Shown one piece after another: positions 35,174 through 43,703 of a stretch of DNA of 64,000 nucleotides (positions are counted from its first letter, which is position 1; every line of letters starts with the position of its first letter). The notes below the pieces were generated by a model. It was not told where the DNA came from. It saw only the letters and a list, made by a program, of their open reading frames with translations, and did no database searches. This stretch comes from Bidens hawaiensis (taxonomy: Eukaryota > Streptophyta > Magnoliopsida > Asterales > Asteraceae), in NCBI GenBank assembly GCA_021521415.1, contig JAIQDT010000835.1, positions 1 to 64,000 of the forward strand. The letters are read 5' to 3'. Both the position numbers and the translations under genes were made by a program.

Positions 35174-35260
35174 TACATACATACATACATACACACATAC
35201 ACACATACATACATATATACATACACACATACTTACGTACATACATACATACACATACAT
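35101..35260. repeat. ACAT microsatellite at a viral junction
   Basis: About 160 bp of (ACAT)n with ACAC interruptions separate the viral primer site (35080-35091) from a viral reverse transcriptase fragment (35261-35347), both on the minus strand. The unit gives artificial TYIHTYIHT or YVCMYVCM frames. Confidence 0.9.
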
Positions 35261-35347
35261 ATTTTTTAATCCAAAAGGCATCACAAGCCATTCATACTGA
35301 CCTTGAGGGGTGGAGAATGCAGTATAACTAATACTATCAGGATTCAT
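35261..35347 (-). pseudogene. Endogenous caulimovirid reverse transcriptase fragment
   Basis: The short minus-strand stretch encodes [20 protein letters not shown] and the next residues LKN, a conserved block of the caulimovirid RT that lies between the first catalytic aspartate block and the YxDD motif. It is cut on both sides: by the ACAT microsatellite and, at 35348, by plus-strand viral sequence from a different genome region. The same RT part is missing from the longer copy, which ends near 41346. Confidence 0.8.
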
Positions 35348-35997
35348 TTTTACAAACGCCTACCTTACCTAAAATAGAAGAAATAGATTTCAAGACCTTT
35401 AAGTCTTGATTTACAAGATAAACCGTTATTATTGTCTAATAATATTTCTTCTAGATTATCATTTTCTAATAAAAGTGTAATTAGTCACCCTTTAATAAGA
35501 GATACAAATTCTAGTAGATTCTCTGACATAATTAAAGCAAAAGAAGATACTATAAAAAATTACAAAATACAAGGAGAATACTTTAATGGAAATAAATATT
35601 CTCATGTAAACATTTTAATAAATACAGGTGCAAATGGAAACTATATAAATTTCAAACTTTGTAAGAATTCACAAAAATATCCATTAGACGAACCTCACCA
35701 GTATACTAATTTTAATGGTGAACTACATGAGATTAATGAAGCTGTGGAAACTATGATAAAATTTGGAGATGAAAAAATTCCATTAAGATTACTAATAAGT
35801 AATGAGGATGAAAACGACACATTAGAAATTATGTTAGGATTGACATTTTTAGAAAATGTTAAACCTTATCAGATAACCTCCTACGGGTTAAAAATAACAC
35901 GATATGATAAACTAATATATATACCAAAATGACAAGCCCTAGAAGTATTTATATTCCAATAGGAATCACTTATAAAGATTATAAAGCCCTAGAAGTA
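35348..35997 (+). pseudogene. Endogenous caulimovirid fragment: movement-protein tail and first retropepsin-like domain
   Basis: This plus-strand piece is nearly identical to 39788-40415 of the longer copy. An open frame (35432-35932) holds the first protease-like domain, but the catalytic position reads INTGANG where the longer copy reads IDTGANG. The block IMLGLTFLE follows. A single extra base near 35387 shifts the frame relative to the movement-protein part. The next ORF starts at 35929 (ATGA overlap) and is cut after about 20 codons by the ACAT palindrome. Confidence 0.8.
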
Positions 35998-36001
35998 TTT
36001 A

Positions 36002-36032
<31 letters not shown>

Positions 36033-36072
36033 CACACATACATACACACACATACATACACATACATATGTG

Positions 36073-36104
<32 letters not shown>

Positions 36105-36372
36105 TACATACACACATACATACATACATACACACATACATACACACACATACATACAAATATACACACACATATGTATGTGTATGTATGTGTGTGTGTA
36201 TGTATGTGTGTATGTATGTGTGTATGTGTGTATGTGTGTGTGTATGTTTGTATGTATGTGTGTGTATGTATGTATGTAGTAAGTATGTGTGTATGTATAT
36301 ATGTATGTATATGTGTATGTGTGTGTGTATGTATGTATGTATGTAATAAATACTTCTAGGGCTTTATAATCT
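35973..36372. repeat. Long palindrome: ACAT microsatellite facing its ATGT complement, with viral arms
   Basis: The left side is (ACAT)n with ACAC variants (about 36001-36175), the right side (ATGT)n (about 36176-36345). The flanking viral bases form an inverted repeat: TTATAAAGCCCTAGAAGTAT near 35979 and its complement ATACTTCTAGGGCTTTATAA near 36349-36368. The whole could fold into a single hairpin of roughly 200 bp arms. Confidence 0.85.
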
Positions 36373-36832
36373 TTCTTACAATATAGAGACAGAAAAGGTT
36401 CATGCATATCATCTGATTATAATAGAAAAGGTTCATGCATCTCTTTCTTACAATATAGAGACAGAAAGATTAAAAACTTTTCAAAGTTTTAATGAAAATG
36501 ATATTCATAACAGAAGAGCACTTGGTATGAAGATAGTTCTTTGTACTTTAGAAAATATTTTTAAAAGAGAATTTAGAACTTATGGAGGAAGTAAGATGCA
36601 TTCCTCTGTTATGATAGCTCCAGCAAGGAGAACTCCTCCAGCAGCTAAAAAATACATAGAGGATAAAATCAGATTTTTGGATACTGGTGTTATAGCATCA
36701 AGTCCTCAAGGTCAATATAAACTGTGCTTAACCAGAAAACATCAACACAATGTTTGTCCAGCTTGTTCTAAGAAAAAGGACAATATGATTATTGATTCTC
36801 CTAAAGAGAGTCAAACATCATCTGAAGATTAA
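36373..36832 (+). pseudogene. Endogenous caulimovirid terminal ORF, 3' part (first copy)
   Basis: The frame encodes MKIVLCTLENIFKREFRTYG, then MIAPARRTPPAAKKYIED, and ends SSED with a stop at 36832. It stands at the end of the viral coding region, directly before the promoter region, the place where related viruses have a transactivator or inclusion-body ORF. No motif proves that role. A second, slightly different copy lies at 41347-41754. The 5' part of the ORF is missing in both. Confidence 0.55.
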
Positions 36833-36835
36833 GAT

Positions 36836-37390
36836 TTTAATTAATCTTATAAAAATAAGATTTCATAAATTAATTATTTAATAAATAATGGATAAACTCT
36901 CATGAGATACATACAAAAGTTGGAATGCATGGATCATATAAATCCAAATGTTAGAGTTCCCATAGGGAACATGAATGCAAGAGAAAAGAAAAGCCAAAGT
37001 TCAAGTTTCCATGAGGAATCTCAACACCAAATTCAATGATTTGACAATGGAGAATTTCAAGAAAAAGAATATCACATGGAAACAAGATATAGATGACAAA
37101 GTGGTGAAGTCTATCTAAAGGGATAAGGGGCCTATATAAGAAGAAAAAGAAGGAAGAAGAAGATCATCGAGCCTGGAACAAAATTTCAAAAAAGAGTGTT
37201 TAAGCTTTCATGTATTAAAAATAAGAGTGTTTGTATTTACTTATGTACTTTCTTTCACATCTTCATTGTAAAATACCCATCATGAAATAAAAATTTTCAC
37301 TTTCCTTATAATACCTTTGAGTGTTCTTCCTATTTAGAAGTATTTCTCTTTTAAAAAGAGGAAATCTCCAACTACGAACTGTTCCTTTTA
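36836..37390 (+). promoter_or_regulatory. Caulimovirid intergenic region with pregenomic promoter (first copy)
   Basis: A TATA box TATATAA at 37133-37139 follows an A/G-rich upstream region and is followed by GAAGAAGAAGATCATCG and a leader. A polyadenylation signal AATAAA stands at 37286-37291. Layout and order match the full-length-transcript promoter of caulimovirids. The leader is then cut: after about 37390 the sequence jumps into the small acidic ORF, so the primer site is missing from this copy. Confidence 0.75.
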
Positions 37391-37488
37391 GATTATATTT
37401 CAGATGAAGACTTTAATTTTAGTGGATATGAATTCACTAATTCCGAATACTATTATGATGATACTGATTGGCAATACCCTTCACCGTA

Positions 37489-37734
37489 ATGGAAAATAAT
37501 AGTTTTAATAAACTAAAAGAAACAGAAAACTCTTTAAAAATAGATAGAGATATGATAGAATTACAAAAAACAATTATATTTTATGGAGATAAAATAATTT
37601 TTAAATTAGATACGATTATAGATTTATTAGAAGCAGCGTTCCCAAATAGAAAAAACAAAATAACCCCAAATAGATTTCAGGAACCTTTAGTTCAACTTTT
37701 ACAAAATATGAAAATTCCTAAAGAATATAAATAA
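37489..37734 (+). CDS. Endogenous caulimovirid small ORF, possibly virion-associated-protein-like (second copy)
   Basis: An 81-residue frame starting MENNSFNKL, nearly identical to 34561-34818 but ending four residues earlier at a TAA. The C-terminal 30 or so residues of the acidic first ORF precede it (37391-37490) and its stop overlaps this ATG as TAATG. The function is uncertain, as for the other copy. Confidence 0.6.
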   Translation: MENNSFNKLKETENSLKIDRDMIELQKTIIFYGDKIIFKLDTIIDLLEAAFPNRKNKITPNRFQEPLVQLLQNMKIPKEYK

Positions 37735-37742
37735 AATTAGAA

Positions 37743-39056
37743 ATGAGCTCAGACGACTCTGAAAGCGAAGTTTACGTATCTCCTGAAATAGAAAATATAA
37801 TAACAAAGATAGGGGATATGTAATTAAATGATAATTTTATAAATATAAAGGCTAATGAGGAAAACTTTAATATTAATGATACCGAACAAACAAGCTCAAG
37901 TACAAATCCTAAAATTCCAATAAGAGATGAAACCCGTAGGTCAGCACAAGGATATGCTGCTGTAAAATCAACATTAAAAAATGAAGATAATTATAAACCA
38001 TACCAGAATATGAAATATGAACCGATTAATCCCTTTGGAATATATTTAGACGTAGATTGTATAAAAAATACGGAAGAAGCAATAGATAAATGGGAAACAG
38101 CTTTAAGAATAGCAGTTTCTGTTAATAGAATGGATATTGAAACACTTCAAGGATTCTTAGAAAGAACTTTAATAAATAGTGCTTTAAGATATTGGCAAAA
38201 TTTACCTTTAGATATAAAGAGAACAATATTTGAACAAGATGAAATAATAGCAAACATAATAACAAGAGCAGTGGAAGCCTTTAGGTTAGAATTTTGTGGA
38301 GAAGGAAATATTATAAAAGACCCAGCAACTATCGAAAAATACTCAACAGCCTTAATAAGATTACAATTATGTGACATATGTGAAATAGATAGATATATTT
38401 GTGTATTTCAAGATTATTATTACCATATATATAATCAAGTACCGGATATGAATAGTTATTTAGCATTATTTTTTGCAAAAATACCAGACCCTTGGGGACA
38501 AAGATTAATAAAACTTATAATCCAGGAACAGCTGATACGTTAGGAAAAAGAATAACTCATGTTAGAGATAAATTAAGTGAATGGTGCGGAGATGCTATAT
38601 TAGCTAAATTAAGCAAGGGATTAAAAAGAAAAATATCTTTATGTTGTAGTAGTCCAAAAATGCCTTTAATGATTGGATGTGATAGTTCATATTATTATGG
38701 AAAGATAAAAAGAAAATATAAGAAAAGAACTCATTTTAGAAAAAAGATATTTTAAAAAGCGTAAAACAAAATACTATAAGAGAAAGGGATATAAGAAGAC
38801 GTTTAAGCCTACTTATAAAAGAAAACGAGGTCCTAAGGAATATAAATGTTATTTCTGTCATGAAAAAGGTCATTATGCAAATGAATGTCCAAAAAAGTTT
38901 AAAAAGAATCTTAAAATATTTGAAATAGACGAGGATATAGGAAAAATGATCGAAGAAGAAGATTTTATACCAATAAATGATTTTCAAGAAATAAACTCTG
39001 ATGAAAGTATATTTATTTTAATTGAAACAGAATATACGTCATCTGAAGATGAATAG
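37743..39056 (+). pseudogene. Endogenous caulimovirid coat protein, broken
   Basis: The coat protein forms the icosahedral particle and binds nucleic acid through a zinc knuckle. Here the zinc knuckle CYFCHEKGHYANEC (CX2CX4HX4C) stands at 38847-38888 after a long basic stretch, with an acidic tail ending SSEDE, the normal arrangement in the family. The middle part (ALRYWQNLPLDIKRTIF and following) resembles the Gag/coat core. Breaks: an in-frame TAA at 37821-37823 (the minus-strand copy reads through), a frameshift around 38510-38520 and another around 38740-38760. The end overlaps the movement-protein start (39049) by eight bases. Confidence 0.85.
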
Positions 39057-40360
39057 ATTGGATACAGCCTCTAGTAGTAAAATAGATAATAACATAATCG
39101 ATTGTCAAAATGAACAATTAGGAGAATATAAACAAGAAATTTTAATAGATAAGAAAAAGCTTAAGCAAATACAACATGAAAATTTTTCGTTATCAAACTA
39201 TTCAGGATTTAAATTGAATACTTTACAAAGATTAGGAATAAGACCTAGAGATCATCATTTATATTATGGATTAAACATTCAAGAAAGGGCTCTAGATATT
39301 AATATAACATCCAATAAAGTTATGATACCTTTATTATCTAAAAAGGATATTCAAGAAAAAATACAAAAGGTAAGACTAGAAATAAGAAATACTTTAGGAT
39401 GGGTTCACGTTGGAGCCATCCAAATAATAATAAAATCCACATTTAAAGAATGTATAAATACTCCTATAGAATTAGCAATCATGGACAATAGGATCCAAAA
39501 TAGAGAAGAAGTGTGTCTTGGAATATTAAAAGGAAATTTACAATATGGAAAACTTAAATTTAATATTTATCTAAGAATTTCCTATCATATTCAAGACAAG
39601 GATTTCGATAAAACGTTAAGTTTATTACAAGATTTTAAAAGAAAAGATTTCTTTAAACAACAAAACATGCCATATTCTATTACATATGCTATCTCTTATG
39701 CAATATCAAATACTCATCATTCCGATTGTTTTAGTATAAAAGACACAATAGATTTTCCTTTTTTATTTAATGATGTGTGTCAGATACAAACGCCTACCTT
39801 ACCTAAAATAGAAGAAATAGATTCAAGACCATTAAGTCTTGATTTACAAGATAAACCGTTATTATTGTCTAATAATGTTTCTTCTAGATTATCATTTTCT
39901 AATAAAAGTGTAATTAGTCACCCTTTAATAAGAGATACAAATTCTAATAGATTCTCTGACATAATTAAAGCAAAAGAAGATACTATAAAAAATTACAAAA
40001 TACAAGGAGAATACTTTAATGGAAATAAATATTTCATGTAAACATTTTAATAGATACAGGTGCAAATGGAAACTATATAAATTTCAAACTTTGTAAGAAT
40101 TTACAAAAATATCCATTAGACGAACCTCACCAGTATACTAATTTTAATGGTGAACTACATGAGATTAATGAAGCTGTGGAAACTATGATAAAATTTGGAG
40201 ATGAAAAAATTCCATTAAAATTACTAATAAGTAATGAGGATGAAAACGACACATTAGAAATTATGTTAGGATTGACATTTTTAGAAAATGTTAAACCATA
40301 TCAGATAACCTCCTACGGGTTAAAAATAACACGATATGATAAACTAATATATATACCAAA
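39049..40360 (+). pseudogene. Endogenous caulimovirid movement protein followed by a first retropepsin-like domain
   Basis: The N-terminal half carries a 30K-superfamily movement-protein core (GWVHVGAIQIIIKSTF, IELAIMDNRI, GILKGNLQYGKLKF), the protein that modifies plasmodesmata. In the same ORF, after a linker, comes a retropepsin-like domain with IDTGANGNYINF (about 40053) and the second-half block IMLGLTFLE (about 40262). The frame breaks at about 40033, where one base is missing compared with the copy at 35348-35997, so the two halves are in different frames here. The protease-like part ends at 40364 in an ATGA overlap with the next ORF. Having this domain in addition to the protease of the next ORF is unusual. 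Confidence 0.8.
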
Positions 40361-41346
40361 ATGAAAAGCCCTAGAAGTATTTATATTCCAATAAGAATCA
40401 CTTATAAAGATTATAAAGCCGAGTATTTTGCAGCTTACATAGATAGTGGTTCAGGATTAAGTATTTGTAAACCAGAATGCTTTCCAGAAGAATACCATGA
40501 GGATTTAACACCTTGTAATGGTATTAGTTTTTCTAAGGATATAGTCTCTTTAAGAAGAGGAATAAGAAATCCAATAATATTGTTAGGATCATATCTAGTT
40601 AAATGTCCTTCATTCTACTTTTATGATTCAGGATCAGACGTACTATTAGGAAGTGATTTTTTAGAAAGATTTAATAAGATAACTTTTGATATAATAGCAT
40701 ATCAAATAATATTAAAAACACCATGCCACCACTTAATAGTTGTTAAAAGAATAAAAAATGCATACGGAAGAAAATTTCCAATTAATTTTACAAAACGCGT
40801 CAGCAAGCGTGGTGATATAGGCTACAAACCAAACCCAAAACTTGAAAAAGGAATCCCGATTTTACAATGTTACCCAGAAAAACCATTAGACTATCAAGTA
40901 AATCTAAGAAATTTAGATATCCATATTGAAAATATAAAGCGTAAGCTTAAACAATGTTATACAGATAATCCATTACAATTTAGGAATAAAAATCATATAA
41001 CAACAAAATTAGAAATGAAAGATAAAGATAAGGAAATAAGAATAAAGCCCATGAGATATAATCCAGAAGACCAAAAAGAATTTAGCACCCAATTAAAAGA
41101 ACTTTTAGATATGAGATTAATTAGAGCTAGCCACAGCCCACATAGTTCTCCTGCATTCCTGGTAAGAAAACTTGCAGAAATAATAAGGGGAAAACCTAGA
41201 ATGGTAATAAACTATACAAAATTAAATGATAATACTGTTTTTGATGGATATTTCTTACCTCATAAAGAAAGTTTAATAAACTGGACTAGAAATAAAAAGA
41301 TATTTTCTAAGTTTGATTGTAAAAGTGGATTTTGGCAAATAAAAAT
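40361..41346 (+). pseudogene. Endogenous caulimovirid protease and reverse transcriptase ORF, truncated
   Basis: The ORF starts MKSPRSIYIPI. The aspartic protease has AAYIDSGSGLSIC (about 40429) and the second-half block VLLGSDFLERF. The RT begins around 41040 with SPAFLVRKLAE, GKPRMVINYTKLND and FSKFDCKSGFWQ, the first catalytic aspartate block. At about 41346 the sequence jumps to the terminal ORF, so the YxDD block, connection and RNase H are absent. The order coat, movement, protease, RT recalls the cavemovirus/solendovirus side of the family, an inference from gene order only. Confidence 0.85.
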
Positions 41347-41754
41347 GCATCTCTTTCTTACAATATAGAGACAGAAAGATTAAAAACTTTTCAAAGTTTT
41401 AATGAAAATGATATTCATAACAGAAGAGCACTTGGTATGAAGATAGTTATTTGTACTTTAGAAAATATTTTTAAAAGAGAATTTAGAACTTATGGAGGAA
41501 GTAAGATGCATTCCTCTGTTATGATAGCTCCAGCAAGGAGAACTCCACCAGCAGCTAAAAAATATATAGAGGATAAAATCAGATTTTTGGATACTGGTGT
41601 TATAGCATCAAGTCTTCAAGCTCAATATAAACTGTGCTTAACCAGAAAACATCAACACAATGTTTATCCAGCTTGTTCTAAGAAAAAGGACAATATGATT
41701 ATTGATTCTCCTAAAGAGAGTCAAACATCATCTGAAGATCATGATTTTAATTAA
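41347..41754 (+). pseudogene. Endogenous caulimovirid terminal ORF, 3' part (second copy)
   Basis: Near-identical to 36437-36832 with scattered substitutions (for example near 41449, 41547 and 41614). It ends SSEDHDFN instead of SSED because the stop differs. It is fused directly to the truncated RT at a GCATCTCTTTCTTACAATAT junction that is shared with the first copy. Confidence 0.55.
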
Positions 41755-42345
41755 TCTTATAAAAATAAGATTTCATAAATTAATGATTTAATAAATAATG
41801 GATAAACTCTCATGAGATACATACAAAAGTTGGAATGCATGGATCATATAAATCCAAATGTTAGAGTTCCCATAGGGAACATGAACGCAAGAGAAAAGAA
41901 AAGCCAAAGTTCAAGTTTCCATGAAAAAAGAGAATGGAGAATTTCAACAAAAGCCAAAGTTCAACACCAAATTCAATGATCTGACAATGGAGAATTTCAA
42001 GAAAAAGAATATCACATGGAAACAAGATATAGATGACAAAGTGGTGAAGTCTATCTAAAGGGATAAGGGGCCTATATAAGAAGAAAAGAAGGAAGAAGAA
42101 GATCATCGGGCATGGAACAAAATTTCAAAAAAGAGTGTTTAAGCTTTCATGTATTAAAAATAAGAGTGTTTGTATTTACTTATGTACTTTCTTTCACATC
42201 TTCATTGGAAAATACCCATCATGAAATAAAAACTTTCACTTTCCTTATAATACCTTTGAGTGTTCTTCCTATTTAGAAGTATTTCTCTTTTAAAAAGAGG
42301 AAATCTCCAACTACGAACTGTTCCTTTTTACCATACATCGGAAGT
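41755..42345 (+). promoter_or_regulatory. Caulimovirid intergenic region with pregenomic promoter (second copy)
   Basis: TATATAA at 42073-42079 and AATAAA at 42225-42230 in the same context as the first copy, 4940 bp downstream of it. This copy has an extra stretch of about 40 bp near 41925-41965 and continues into a full leader with primer site. Confidence 0.75.
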
Positions 42346-42838
42346 AGGAAACGAAACCTGGTTGAGCTGAATATTGCTGAAGGAGCCAGAGAGGAGTTAC
42401 CTAAGGCTACTTAGGTTTGGTCTGGAATAACCTAGTAAAAAGACTCCTGGTGTAACCCGGCGATATCTTGGTCAAAACGGGAAAAAGGTACGGAAGCATG
42501 TTGGACCCTTGTTCTTTTTAATTTTAAAATACTTTTAAATATTTGAATCTCTTGGGTCTTATAAGGAAAATTCTCATAATTAATTTGAAACAGAGATATA
42601 AATACTTGCCTTAATAATTTTAAATTACACTTAAAAATAATCCCTATGTGTTTAAATTTTGCATACTTATTAAATATTTGTTATAATATGTGGTTTATAA
42701 AATTCATAAGTTTCTTAAACATAGATATAATCTTAAATTTCATGGATAATAACTTACTTGAACTAATAATCTTAAATCTTTCATATTTTTCCGCTGGTAC
42801 CTCTGAAATTGGTATCAGAGCCACGCAAATTTGAGAAT
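42346..42838 (+). other. Caulimovirid leader with tRNA-Met primer binding site
   Basis: The leader continues from the second promoter to TGGTATCAGAGC at 42810-42821, followed by CACGCAAATTT, after which the sequence switches to an inverted copy of part of the same leader. No long frame is present. The primer site is the defining replication signal of reverse-transcribing plant viruses. Confidence 0.8.
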
Positions 42839-42965
42839 TTTCCTTATAAGACCCAAGAGATTCAAATATCTAAAAGTATTTTAAAATTAAAAAGAACAAG
42901 GGTCCAACATGCTTTCGTACCTTTTTCCCGTTTTAACCAAGATATCGACGGGTTACACCAGGAGA
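42450..42965. repeat. Inverted repeat around the viral primer site
   Basis: The left arm at about 42450-42580 (with CTCCTGGTGTAACCCGGCGA and AGCATGTTGGACCCTTGTTC) reappears inverted at about 42832-42965 (GAACAAGGGTCCAACATGCT, TCGACGGGTTACACCAGGAG). The arms are about 133 bp and the loop about 255 bp, and the primer site lies at the right edge of the loop. Confidence 0.85.
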
Positions 42966-43069
42966 ATAATTTTATTCATAAATCGATTATTTGTGTTATA
43001 CAAGCTTTTAAAATTTTCAACTATATTAAACAAATAACCATCATATCACTTATCTATAATCTATCTATC

Positions 43070-43130
43070 TTCTATATAATATATATAATATATAATATAT
43101 AATATGTATATACATAATAATATATATAAA
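43070..43130. repeat. ATATATAAT low-complexity stretch
   Basis: A short TATAATATATAAT tract separates the inverted leader copy from minus-strand viral fragments. Confidence 0.8.
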
Positions 43131-43145
43131 CGAAAACCAAAAAAA

Positions 43146-43507
43146 TCCTATAATAAATCTATAATCGTATCTAATTTAAAAATTATTTTATCTCCATAAA
43201 ATATAATTGTTTTTTGTAATTCTATCATATCTCTATCTATTTTTAAAGAGTTTTCTGTTTCTTTTAGTTTATTAAAACTATTATTTTCCATTACGGTGAA
43301 GGGTATTGCCAATCAGTATCATCATAATAGTATTCGGAATTAGTGAATTCATATCCACTAAAATTAAAGTCTTCATATGAAATATAATCTTCATCAAAAT
43401 CATAATCTGAATTAAAAGTATGACTAATTTCTTCTGTTTGCATTATAAAAGTATTATTTATAAAATTAAAATCTAAATATATTAAGTTATTAAAATCGTA
43501 TTCATGT
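43146..43507 (-). pseudogene. Endogenous caulimovirid fragment: acidic ORF and start of the small helical ORF
   Basis: On the minus strand this matches 34690-35040: the acidic first ORF and the N-terminal part of the following helical ORF. It has substitutions and ends near 43507, where a second partial copy of the same region follows in tandem. Confidence 0.8.
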
Positions 43508-43703
43508 ATCTGAACACGGTGAAGGGTATTGCCAATCAGTATCATCATAATAGTATTCGGAATTAGTGAATTCATATCCACTAAAATTAAAGTCTTCATC
43601 TGAAATATAATCTTCATCAAAATTATAAATTGAATTAAAAGTTTGACTAATTTCTTCTGTTTGCATTATAAAAGTATTATTTATAAAATTAAAACCTAAG
43701 TAT
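43508..43703 (-). pseudogene. Endogenous caulimovirid fragment: second tandem copy of the acidic ORF
   Basis: A partial repeat of the acidic first ORF region (with CACGGTGAAGGGTATTGCCA at its left edge) abutting minisatellite block 2 at about 43704. Confidence 0.8.

Noticed and set aside
34818..36407. Frames reading TYIHTYIHT or VCMYVCMYV on both strands
   Set aside because: Translations of the ACAT/ATGT microsatellite, sometimes fused to real viral codons at the edges.
42810..42821. tRNA gene suggested by TGGTATCAGAGC
   Set aside because: Only the primer-binding stretch complementary to initiator tRNA-Met is present; no cloverleaf or promoter boxes surround it.
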